The notes under the pieces: model-generated | Database searches by the model: none | What the model saw: only the letters and a program-made list of their open reading frames with translations | Told to the model about the DNA's origin: nothing | Shown here: in pieces, positions 34,243 to 42,203 of the stretch | Position numbering within the stretch: the stretch's first letter is position 1 | Layout of the letters: the number at the start of each line of letters is the position of its first letter | Assembly: GCA_016287095.1 (NCBI GenBank) | Contig: JAEEVK010000016.1 | Location: 1-43,301 of the forward strand | Direction of reading: 5' to 3' | DNA: 43,301 nt | From: Lachnospiraceae bacterium | GTDB taxonomy: Bacteria; Bacillota; Clostridia; Lachnospirales; Lachnospiraceae | Translations under genes and position numbers: made by a program

Positions 34243-35007
34243 ATGATTGTAAAAATAGCTATAGTCGATGATATGTGTGAAGAATCAGGCAAGCTTAAAG
34301 ACCTGCTTTCAGAATATAGTAATTACAAGGACATTATGTTTTCTGTTGATGTTTTTCAAAATGCTGAAACTTTCCTGAACAGTTTTAGCTCTTCCAAATA
34401 TGACATAATATTTATGGATATTTATATGACAGGTATGACCGGCATAGAAGTAGCTGAAAAAATTTCAGGTTCACTAGAGACTACGCTTCTTATTTTCCTG
34501 ACCCAGAGCAGCGAGCATATGCCCGAAGCCTTTCATCTGCATGCCTATGACTATCTGCTAAAACCGATAGATAGGTCTAAGCTTTCCAAGCTACTTAATG
34601 ATGCTGTTGCAAAATTGACGACTTCTGAGCCCCGTCCAGAACTAACGTTCTATTCTGACAAAAATGAATATCATTTGCCTTTCGATATGATAATGGCCAC
34701 TAAAAGTGAACGGCATTATCTATATATCTGTTCACTGTCAGGTGAAACCTACAAGACACGTACGACCTTCTCTGATATCAGTACCCAGCTTCTTTCTGAC
34801 CCCAGATTTCTAGTCATACTGCGAGGCATCATCGTCAATATGGACTACATAAAAGAGATTCACGACGGAAGCTGCCTACTCGAACATGACCTGAGGCTTC
34901 CTGTACATTTAAAAAAATCCAAGGAAATTGAACAGACGTGGTATACGTATATGTTTAATAAAGTAAAAAAAGAAACGCTTGAAAGGTTAAAGGCTCGCAA
35001 TTCATGA
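34243..35007 (+). CDS. LytTR-family response regulator (AgrA/VirR type)
   Basis: 254 residues. The receiver domain (1-125) has acidic pocket IAIVDDM, the phosphoacceptor Asp in IIFMDIYM (about 64), the FLTQSSE switch Thr and the conserved Lys in YLLKPID. The C-terminal LytTR DNA-binding domain (about 140-240) contains LRGIIVNMDYIKEI. The AGGAGG (34223-34228) is 14 bases before ATG 34243, longer than usual, so initiation may be weak or use a nearby rare codon. It overlaps the sensor gene by ATGA, indicating coupled translation. Confidence 0.92.
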   Translation: MIVKIAIVDDMCEESGKLKDLLSEYSNYKDIMFSVDVFQNAETFLNSFSSSKYDIIFMDIYMTGMTGIEVAEKISGSLETTLLIFLTQSSEHMPEAFHLHAYDYLLKPIDRSKLSKLLNDAVAKLTTSEPRPELTFYSDKNEYHLPFDMIMATKSERHYLYICSLSGETYKTRTTFSDISTQLLSDPRFLVILRGIIVNMDYIKEIHDGSCLLEHDLRLPVHLKKSKEIEQTWYTYMFNKVKKETLERLKARNS

Positions 35008-36317
35008 ATTTTAAGGATTACATTATTGAGATATCTTCCTTTATAGTAATTATCCCGGCAGCGATTTTATGCCTGCTGCCTATGAAAAACCAGTTTAGAT
35101 TTTCTGCCTTTGGAATGGCACTTCGGACAGCATTAGTAATGGTTATAGCCATACCTATCTTATCACTAATCTCCTGCCTCATTGCTGGCAATTCTACAAA
35201 TACAGTACTGTTGCCATCTATGGTTTTATTCTATTTTTTGTATCACAAGAGTTTAAAAGTATCATATAGTAAATCCATCGCCATCTTTTTATATGTGATG
35301 GCTTATTTAGCTATCCTTTCTGATATTGCGCACGGCATCATTGCATTAGTTTACCAGAGTCTTAATTTTCACCAGGAAAATCTCTATTTTGCTCTTATTC
35401 AGGTAACAATTTTTATAATTTTCACTGTCTGTACATGGTATTCATTTTCTAAATATGGCTCAGAACTTATTGACAGCCTTACCATAAATAATGTATGGCT
35501 TGCTACCCTGCCTATCTCAATTATGATTATTCTGCTGTCTCTAAGAACCATACCGCAGAAATATGAAACTCTTTATGTTAACAACGTATTTAAGGCATTC
35601 TGGTTTGTTGTCATAGCAATGCTTCTCTTTCTCGTCTTCTGGTCGATCGTCTTTTATTATGTTTTTACTCAAATCAGGCACTCCCATGACCTGGAAAATA
35701 AAAATAAGATGCTTGAGTTTCAAGAAAGCCTTTTTATCCGAACTCAACAATTCTTAGATGAAACTGCTGAAACCAGACATAATTTCAAGCAGACCATATA
35801 TACTCTTAAGGGTCTGGCCGATGAAAACAACTTGGAAAGCATTAAAGAATATCTTAGCGCTTATTCCCAGAATCTTCCACAAAACGATATAGTTTCCTAT
35901 TGTAAAAATCGTCCGTTAAATGCCCTTTTAAACCATTATATTGCTGAGGCTGATTTTAACAATATCAAGATAAATCTGGGTATCGATCTTCCTGATGAAC
36001 TCAACATCTCGGATATTGATCTTTGCAGTATCACGGGTAATATTCTCGACAATGCCATTACAGCTAACATTAAGGTGGATATACATAAAAGATTCATCAA
36101 TTTTGTAATCTCTCAAAATCAGAATTCTCATATATACATAATGGCTGAAAATAGTTTTGACGGTAAGCCTAAAAAGAAAAAAGGCCACTACCTTTCCACA
36201 AACAGGAAAGGTAACGGCATAGGTCTAGCTTCAATAGATGCAGCAGCAAAGCGATACGGTGGAACCTCAAGATTTTATAACGATGATGAAAAATTTTATA
36301 CCGAGGTTATGCTTTAA
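35004..36317 (+). CDS. GHKL sensor histidine kinase (AgrC type)
   Basis: 437 residues. About six membrane helices in the first 215 residues form the sensing part; a coiled linker leads to the phosphoacceptor ETRHNFKQTIYTLKG (His near 260), then a GHKL ATPase with the N-box ITGNILDNAI (about 355) and KGNGIGLASIDAAAKRYGG (G-boxes, about 400). AgrC relatives sense processed peptides, but no agrB or agrD-like gene lies beside it, so the signal is unknown. It begins with an ATGA overlap on the response-regulator gene. No hairpin terminator is obvious after it, only a T-rich tract. Confidence 0.9.
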   Translation: MNFKDYIIEISSFIVIIPAAILCLLPMKNQFRFSAFGMALRTALVMVIAIPILSLISCLIAGNSTNTVLLPSMVLFYFLYHKSLKVSYSKSIAIFLYVMAYLAILSDIAHGIIALVYQSLNFHQENLYFALIQVTIFIIFTVCTWYSFSKYGSELIDSLTINNVWLATLPISIMIILLSLRTIPQKYETLYVNNVFKAFWFVVIAMLLFLVFWSIVFYYVFTQIRHSHDLENKNKMLEFQESLFIRTQQFLDETAETRHNFKQTIYTLKGLADENNLESIKEYLSAYSQNLPQNDIVSYCKNRPLNALLNHYIAEADFNNIKINLGIDLPDELNISDIDLCSITGNILDNAITANIKVDIHKRFINFVISQNQNSHIYIMAENSFDGKPKKKKGHYLSTNRKGNGIGLASIDAAAKRYGGTSRFYNDDEKFYTEVML

Positions 36318-36369
36318 GTACTTAAAAATTTTTTTGTTTTTAATTTTTGTTTTTATCATCTTTCTTATT

Positions 36370-36398
36370 TGTATATCAAAATTCCTTCTGCAAGTCAA
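36370..36398 (-). promoter_or_regulatory. Orphan leftward promoter resembling the GGDEF promoter
   Basis: Minus strand TTGACT (36393-36398), 17 bases, TATACA (36370-36375), within a stretch sharing AAGAAAGGTTTGACTTGC and ATTTTGATATA with the GGDEF promoter at 30698. It points into the 3' end of the sensor kinase gene, with no gene of its own. Confidence 0.45.
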
Positions 36399-36458
36399 AC
36401 CTTTCTTGTTATAAAAAAATCCTGATTTGTAAGTTTATAATATTTTTTAATTGTGGTC

Positions 36459-36509
36459 TTCACAAAAACGGTCAATGGAGTATAATTATCATTAACCGGA
36501 GCGGTCAAT
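36459..36509 (+). promoter_or_regulatory. Promoter and operator half-sites of the ABC-2 exporter operon
   Basis: TTCACA (36459-36464), 16 bases, TATAAT (36481-36486). CGGTCAAT (36469-36476) and ATTAACCG (36491-36498) form an inverted pair around the -10, with a third CGGTCAAT at 36502-36509; ACCGGAGCGGT is itself a palindrome. The TetR gene at the end of the operon is the likely binder. Confidence 0.6.
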
Positions 36510-36532
36510 AAAAACAAAAAAGGGAAAACACT

Positions 36533-37354
36533 ATGAATTATGCAATAGAAACTGACAGACTAACCAAAACATACGGCAAAAACAGAGGGATCAACGAATT
36601 AGAGCTTAAGGTTGAAGCCGGTGATTTCTTTGGCTTCATCGGTCCGAATGGTGCCGGCAAGTCAACAACCATCAGAACGCTGCTGGGACTCATCAGCCCT
36701 ACATCAGGCAGCGCCAAGGTACTGGGATATGATATTGTCACTGAAAAAGAAAAGATCTTACAGAACATAGGTTATCTTCCGTCAGAAATAAACTTTTATC
36801 GAGGCATGAAGGTAAAGGATATAATAAAATACTCTGCTGACTTAAGAAAAACCGACTGTTCCAAAAAGGCAGGCGTGCTTTCCGAACGGCTCGGTCTCGA
36901 TCTTAACAAAAAAGTCGACGAGCTCTCGCTGGGTAACAGAAAGAAGGTAGGTATAGTATGTGCCGTCCAGCATTCACCAAAGCTGCTTATCCTCGACGAG
37001 CCTACCTCCGGACTTGATCCTCTGATGCAGAGAGAATTCTTCAACATATTAAATGAGGAAAACAAAAACGGAGCAACAATATTCTTCTCCTCTCATATTC
37101 TCTCGGAAGTTCAGAATTATTGTAAATCTGCCGCGTTCATCAAGGACGGCAAGATAATTATAGCCGATAAGGTTGAACAGTTAGAGGAAACCGGAGCCAA
37201 AAAGGTGACTGTTAAGACAGAATCAGGTACTGAAGAATATCTGTATAAGGGCGACATCAAGGAACTGCTAAAAGACCTATCCGGTAAAAAACCTTTAGAT
37301 GTAACCATTACAGAGCCCAGTCTTGAAGAAATATTTATGAACTATTACGAGTAA
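36533..37354 (+). CDS. ABC-2 exporter ATP-binding protein
   Basis: 273 residues. Walker A GPNGAGKST, Q-loop GYLPSEINFY, signature LSLGNRKKVG (Gly kept, variant of LSGGQ), Walker B LLILDEPTSGLDP and SSHIL H-loop. The C-terminal 60 residues (about 210-273) are the regulatory tail ending EPSLEEIFMNYYE, typical of CcmA/NatA-like drug exporters. It works with the permease encoded 15 bases downstream. AAGGGA lies before ATG. Substrate unknown; drug or peptide resistance is common. Confidence 0.92.
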   Translation: MNYAIETDRLTKTYGKNRGINELELKVEAGDFFGFIGPNGAGKSTTIRTLLGLISPTSGSAKVLGYDIVTEKEKILQNIGYLPSEINFYRGMKVKDIIKYSADLRKTDCSKKAGVLSERLGLDLNKKVDELSLGNRKKVGIVCAVQHSPKLLILDEPTSGLDPLMQREFFNILNEENKNGATIFFSSHILSEVQNYCKSAAFIKDGKIIIADKVEQLEETGAKKVTVKTESGTEEYLYKGDIKELLKDLSGKKPLDVTITEPSLEEIFMNYYE

Positions 37355-37369
37355 TAAAAGGAGTCTCAC

Positions 37370-38155
37370 ATGACCATATTAAAACAGGAAATAAAATCAC
37401 AAAAACTATCAATTACCATCTGGAGCCTTTCCATAGGCCTGCTCATCGCCGCATGCGTCCTCATGTATCCCGAGATGAAATCAGAGATGGGAAATGTTAA
37501 TGAAATGTTCTCTGCCATGGGTAACTTTACAGCTGCTTTTGGCATGGACAAGTTAAATTTCGGTAGTATTCTCGGTTTCTATGCTGTCGAAGCAGGAAAC
37601 ATCCTTGGCATAGGCGGAGCATTCTTTGCAGCCATCACCGCTGTTTCTGCACTCATGAAAGAGGAAAAGGAACGTACCGCAGAATTTCTGATGACTCACC
37701 CTGTATCACGTACAAAAGTGGTATTAGAAAAGCTTTTAAGTACATTCGTTATAATCCTTATCCTCAACATTGTGGTATTTCTTTGCTCAGCTTGTTCAAT
37801 ATTGATCATCGGCGAAGAAACCGATTGGGGCATTATGGTACTTTTCCATTTAGCCGCACTCCTCATGCAGTTTGAGATTGCCGGTATATGCTTCTGTATA
37901 TCCGCATTCCTGACCAGGTCCGGCATTGGCATCGGTATCGGTATTGCAGCCGTTATGTACTTCTTAAACATCATTGCCAATATCTCAAGCAGTGCAAAGG
38001 GATTAAAATACTTTACTCCGTTCGGTTATACCGAAGGGGCCGATATCATAAACGACAGAACTCTTAATATAGGCTATCTCATCCCCGGAATGGTTATCAT
38101 GGCAGCCGGTGTAATTGTAGCATTTTGGAATTATAACAGGAAAGACATAAAGTAA
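37370..38155 (+). CDS. ABC-2 exporter permease
   Basis: 261 residues, six predicted helices, beginning MTILKQEIKSQKLSI with a cytosolic start, an extracytoplasmic loop after helix 1, and helix segments near 18-35, 75-98, 120-142, 150-175, 180-200 and 238-256. The ABC-contact sequence KEEKERTAEFLMTHPVSRTK is the usual coupling helix. It forms the membrane part of the exporter with the preceding ATPase. Confidence 0.88.
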   Translation: MTILKQEIKSQKLSITIWSLSIGLLIAACVLMYPEMKSEMGNVNEMFSAMGNFTAAFGMDKLNFGSILGFYAVEAGNILGIGGAFFAAITAVSALMKEEKERTAEFLMTHPVSRTKVVLEKLLSTFVIILILNIVVFLCSACSILIIGEETDWGIMVLFHLAALLMQFEIAGICFCISAFLTRSGIGIGIGIAAVMYFLNIIANISSSAKGLKYFTPFGYTEGADIINDRTLNIGYLIPGMVIMAAGVIVAFWNYNRKDIK

Positions 38156-38184
38156 TATCCCATGCCTATAAAACAAGGCGTCAC

Positions 38185-38211
38185 ATCGTAGTTTGCTTTG
38201 CAGACAACGAT
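38185..38211 (+). other. Hairpin between the exporter permease and its TetR gene
   Basis: ATCGTAGTTTGC-TTT-GCAGACAACGAT, 11 pairs with one mismatch. There is no T-run, so an RNA-processing or partial-termination site in the operon is more likely than a terminator. Confidence 0.4.
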
Positions 38212-38254
38212 ATATCTCAGAATGACATGAAAAATCAATAATCTAACATAACAG

Positions 38255-38869
38255 GTGAAATTTATGAATGAAAAATTTTACGCACTCTCAGAAGAAAAGC
38301 AGAATGCAATAATAAACGCCGGATTCAAGGTCTTTGCCAGAAACTCCTATAAAAGAAGTCCCGTCAACGAGATTGCCATCGAAGCCGGGATCAGTAAGTC
38401 CCTCCTGTTCTTTTATTTCAGGAACAAGAAGGAATTATATATCTTCCTCTTAAAGAAATCGGAGGAACTGACAAAAAGGACCTTGATGGAATCAGGCGTA
38501 ATGAACGGGACTGATATATTTGATATTATGTATCGCGGACTTCTCGCAAAAGCATCCATGATGAAAAAATATCCGGATATGGGGAACTTCTCTATCAAAG
38601 CATATTACGAAAAGGATCCGGAGGTTGTAAAGGACGTACAGAAAATCGTAGCCCCCTATACCAAAATGGAAACCAATATGACCTTGCCTCCGCTTGACAA
38701 GTCAAAGTTTAAGGAAGACCTTGACCTAAACATGATGTATCAGGATATGTATCTTGCGTCCGAAGGTTATCTTTGGCGCATGCAGCAGACCGATAGGCTC
38801 GATATCGATAGAATGGTTGCCGACTACAAAAAGATAATCGATTTTTGGAAATCCATATACCTAAAATAA
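38255..38869 (+). CDS. TetR/AcrR-family transcriptional regulator
   Basis: 204 residues. HTH: KQNAIINAGFKVFARNSYKR and NEIAIEAGISKSLLFFYF. The C-terminal domain has no recognisable ligand motif. It lies last in the ABC-2 exporter cluster, probably acting as its repressor at the CGGTYAAT sites. The GGDEF gene converges on it with only 17 bases between stops and no terminator in the gap. Confidence 0.88.
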   Translation: MKFMNEKFYALSEEKQNAIINAGFKVFARNSYKRSPVNEIAIEAGISKSLLFFYFRNKKELYIFLLKKSEELTKRTLMESGVMNGTDIFDIMYRGLLAKASMMKKYPDMGNFSIKAYYEKDPEVVKDVQKIVAPYTKMETNMTLPPLDKSKFKEDLDLNMMYQDMYLASEGYLWRMQQTDRLDIDRMVADYKKIIDFWKSIYLK

Positions 38870-38886
38870 TATCGATATGGGTGGTG

Positions 38887-40296
38887 TTAACTCCTTGGCC
38901 TGTATCTTGGATCCTGTTCTTTCAAGTAGTACTCCTGTTTATTCTTATACATATCTTTATCAGCATCCTGTAAAGCTTGGCGTATATTTCGACTATCCTC
39001 TAAATAGCAGGATCCGTATGCAAAGCTTATGCCGTTTTCTTTCAGCTCTATAACTCTGTCCAGTTCTGAAACCAGCTTTTCAAATTCTTCTTTACTTACG
39101 CAGTCAACAAGTACGACGAATTCATCGCCACCGGCTCGGAATACATCACTGCCGATAAAAACATTTTGAAGCTTCAAGGCCGCATTTTTCAGCAAAAGAT
39201 CTCCGACCAGGTGCCCTTCACTGTCATTCAGATATTTTAAGCCATTAAGATCGGCAAATACAACGCCCAAGGGCTTTCCTACTTCATCATCAGCCAGATC
39301 CTCAACCCTATTGTTCATCTCATTCCGGTTATATATACCCGTTAACAGGTCAATTGAACTCAGATACTTTAATCTGTCGAACATCTGACGGTTTGAAAGA
39401 TCCGATGAAATAAAATATGAAGTAAGTTCAAGTATCTCTTTTATCCTATCGGCACTTTTGATCTCAAAATTCGTAGCCCATATATAACCCAATAGCTCCC
39501 GTCCGTTTTTCAAAGGTACCAGCACCATGCTTTCAACCGATGAAGCCTTGATCGACTCATACCATACCGGATTTTTCTCTTTAATAAGCAGCATATCCTG
39601 TTCATTTTTTAGAACCAGACAATTACTTCCGGCTATGATATCAGACCATGTCACAGCTATATCATAGAAGTTTTCAAACCAGTTATCATTTGTCACAAGA
39701 GTCGTGTTTTCAGCCTTGTCTTCGCATAACAGCTCACAGCTCTTTTTCAGAAAATCCATAGTCAGTATGCAGCAGTAGCTCGCTTTACATACTTCACGTA
39801 TATCCTTTATGATAGAATTGATGGTTTCTTTATAATCCTTTACTCCATGTAACTTAATACACGTGTTTAATACTCTGTATGCAGTATCGGCTGATACGGT
39901 TGCCATTACTTCCGGACTTGGCTCATCGGATATTTCATGTGTATAAAGACAATAAGTAAATCTGTCATCCTCAAAATCAATCGGGATAGCAAACATATTA
40001 AACCAGTAATCATAACGCTCAGGAGTTATATAAGTCTGCATGCAGCGCTTTAAAACAGCACTGTTATATATGAAATGCTCAAAATTCAGATCTCTGTCAA
40101 GATATAATCTATAATCACTGTTCGGAACGAATTTATTATTCTTGTGGAGATTTCGCGGATTACTTTCTATAGATTCTACATATGCTTTATTGCCTGCTAC
40201 AATCCGTATGGTTCCGTATGAATCACCCGTAATCTTTTCAACTGAAATTACGCAAGCTATTCCTTTTATGGCATCAACAATTCTCTGAAAATTCAT
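38887..40296 (-). CDS. GAF-GGDEF protein, paralogue of the gene at 29229
   Basis: 469 residues, same layout as the first: N-terminal PAS-like part (MNFQRIVDAIKGIACVISVE aligns with the other), GAF-type domain (about 155-300, SYCCILTMDFLKKSCELL), GGDEF domain with LTGIYNRNEMNNR and FRAGGDEFVVL (about 390). The active-site motif is intact; the I-site RxxD is not (IGSDVFRAGGDEF). It probably makes c-di-GMP in response to an unknown signal. The start at 40296 has GAGG eight bases upstream, and an extended -10 (TGTTATACT) lies near 40350. The two paralogues are about 9 kb apart. Confidence 0.88.
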   Translation of the reverse strand: MNFQRIVDAIKGIACVISVEKITGDSYGTIRIVAGNKAYVESIESNPRNLHKNNKFVPNSDYRLYLDRDLNFEHFIYNSAVLKRCMQTYITPERYDYWFNMFAIPIDFEDDRFTYCLYTHEISDEPSPEVMATVSADTAYRVLNTCIKLHGVKDYKETINSIIKDIREVCKASYCCILTMDFLKKSCELLCEDKAENTTLVTNDNWFENFYDIAVTWSDIIAGSNCLVLKNEQDMLLIKEKNPVWYESIKASSVESMVLVPLKNGRELLGYIWATNFEIKSADRIKEILELTSYFISSDLSNRQMFDRLKYLSSIDLLTGIYNRNEMNNRVEDLADDEVGKPLGVVFADLNGLKYLNDSEGHLVGDLLLKNAALKLQNVFIGSDVFRAGGDEFVVLVDCVSKEEFEKLVSELDRVIELKENGISFAYGSCYLEDSRNIRQALQDADKDMYKNKQEYYLKEQDPRYRPRS

Positions 40297-40420
40297 ATTA
40301 AAGCCTCATGTTAAATACGATTCAAAAGTTCTTTTTATATTGTTTTTCAGTATAACACATATTTAACAAGAAATAAATACAAAAATTTCAAAGTATTGGG
40401 TAAATAATTACATAAATTAT

Positions 40421-40455
40421 GCAAGGCATGGTTAACTATAAGTTCCCTGCCTTGC
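40421..40455 (-). terminator. Probable terminator after the ABC half-transporter pair
   Basis: GCAAGGCA (40421-40428) pairs with TGCCTTGC (40448-40455); on the minus strand it is followed by an AT-rich, not purely T, tract. It is weaker than the others. Confidence 0.5.
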
Positions 40456-40469
40456 AATACAGTTCCAAG

Positions 40470-42203
40470 TTACATTGCCCAGTTTTGTGATATCATCTGC
40501 TGTTTTGTCATCCTGCTGTAAATGCTGTCTGTCTGAGAAAGCTCTGACGGTCTGCCCTCTTCAGCTACCACACCGTCCTTCAGTACCACAATGTGGTCTG
40601 CATTGGCAATGGTTCTCATACGGTGTGCTATGATAAGTACTGTCTTATTCTTTATAAGCTTCGACAGAGCTTCCTGGATAGCAGTCTCATTTTCTGCATC
40701 AAGAGAAGCTGTTGCCTCATCAAGCAATATGATAGGTGCGTCTTTTAGGAAAGCTCTGGCTATAGATATTCTCTGTCTTTCGCCACCGGATAACTCACTT
40801 CCGTTTTCACCTATAGGAGTATTATATTTGTCAGGCAGCAAGTTAACAAACTCATCACAGTTTGCCATCCTGGCCGCTGCCATAACCTCTTCGTCTGTAG
40901 CGCCCTTTTTACCTATACGTATATTCTCCATAACAGTATTGTTAAACAGCGTAACATCCTGGAATACAATGGAATAGTTCATAAGAAGTGTCTCAGGATC
41001 TATGGATGAAACATCAACTCCTCCCAATCTTATCTTTCCTTCGGTTACATCCCAGAATCTGGCTGCAAGTCTTGATATAGTTGTCTTTCCACCTCCGGAA
41101 GGTCCTATAAGAGCCGTAACCTCACCCTGTTTTGCTGTAAAGCTTACATCCTTTAACACATCTGTATCATCTGAATATTTAAATCCCACATGATCAAACT
41201 CTATATCATACCCCTTATTTGCCATATTTGTACTACCTGTTTGAACATCATGTGACAAAACTTCATCCAGTCTCTCGCACTGTATTCCACAGGCTATTAT
41301 AGCAGCAAAGTTCTGCAAGGTTATCTGCATAGGATCGTAAAGACGGGCTACAAGCATAAGGAACATAAAGAAAGTCAGGATATCGATGGATCCGCTTGCA
41401 AATAATGCTCCACCAACAAGTGCTGTGGTACCTATACCTATTTTAAGGATAATGGCTGCCGAATTAACATATACTGCCATCTTAAGTTCTGTATACAAAG
41501 CTTCCTTTTCAACAGTTCTGATCTTTCCTTCCAGTTTATCCATATATCTGCCTTCGGCACTGTTTGCTCTTAAGTCCCTAATGGATTCCAGACACTCCTG
41601 TATACCGTCAGCCATATCAAGCTTTATGGCAGAGTTTTTACGTACCGCTCTTTTTTCTGCTCCCGAGCATGTGATAATGATAATGAATGCTACAGGTATA
41701 ACCCAAAAGCTCGCAAGCACCATCCTCCAGTCAAAGAAGAAGAATAAACTGATGCCGACAAGACTCGTAGAAATAACCGCTCCGATAAGTTCAGGTATCC
41801 AATGGCTTGAAGCAGTTTCTATCTGTGCACAATCACCCATAATATTGGTAGTCAGATCAGTCAGATTTTTCTTTCCAAAAAATGACAGTGGCAGCTTACG
41901 CAATGTTTCCGCGAGCGTTGTTCTTCTTCTGCCGCTTTCACGATATGTAGAAAGGAATGTAGCATTATACTGTATAAAATTCGTTACAGCTATAAGCAAT
42001 ATCACTCCCACACTTGCCACTGCATATATCCATATCCTGTCCGAAGTGAGATTCCTATCCAACAGATCTTTGATCAGCATATATAAAATACCTGATGACA
42101 TCATCAGTACTATGTTAGTACATGTAACACTGATGCATGCCTTTATCATATCCTTTGCACCCTCTTCAGAAAGAGCGTATTTATGTTTTAGCCAATTTTT
42201 CAT
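40470..42203 (-). CDS. ABC transporter, fused membrane and ATPase half (second of a pair)
   Basis: 577 residues. The N-terminal six-helix type IV exporter-fold domain (about 15-320) is followed by an ATPase with Walker A GPSGGGKTT, signature LSGGERQR, Walker B IILLDEATASLD and IAHRM. The start ATG 42203 overlaps the upstream stop as TAATG, with GGAAGG upstream, so the two halves are made together and form a heterodimer. Partner and D-loop features are discussed under the upstream gene. Confidence 0.92.
   Translation of the reverse strand: MKNWLKHKYALSEEGAKDMIKACISVTCTNIVLMMSSGILYMLIKDLLDRNLTSDRIWIYAVASVGVILLIAVTNFIQYNATFLSTYRESGRRRTTLAETLRKLPLSFFGKKNLTDLTTNIMGDCAQIETASSHWIPELIGAVISTSLVGISLFFFFDWRMVLASFWVIPVAFIIIITCSGAEKRAVRKNSAIKLDMADGIQECLESIRDLRANSAEGRYMDKLEGKIRTVEKEALYTELKMAVYVNSAAIILKIGIGTTALVGGALFASGSIDILTFFMFLMLVARLYDPMQITLQNFAAIIACGIQCERLDEVLSHDVQTGSTNMANKGYDIEFDHVGFKYSDDTDVLKDVSFTAKQGEVTALIGPSGGGKTTISRLAARFWDVTEGKIRLGGVDVSSIDPETLLMNYSIVFQDVTLFNNTVMENIRIGKKGATDEEVMAAARMANCDEFVNLLPDKYNTPIGENGSELSGGERQRISIARAFLKDAPIILLDEATASLDAENETAIQEALSKLIKNKTVLIIAHRMRTIANADHIVVLKDGVVAEEGRPSELSQTDSIYSRMTKQQMISQNWAM

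Noticed and set aside
34085-36532. A small agrD-like peptide gene near the AgrC/AgrA-type pair
   Set aside because: No short frame with a ribosome site and Cys-containing core was found in the flanking gaps, and no AgrB-type protease gene is nearby.
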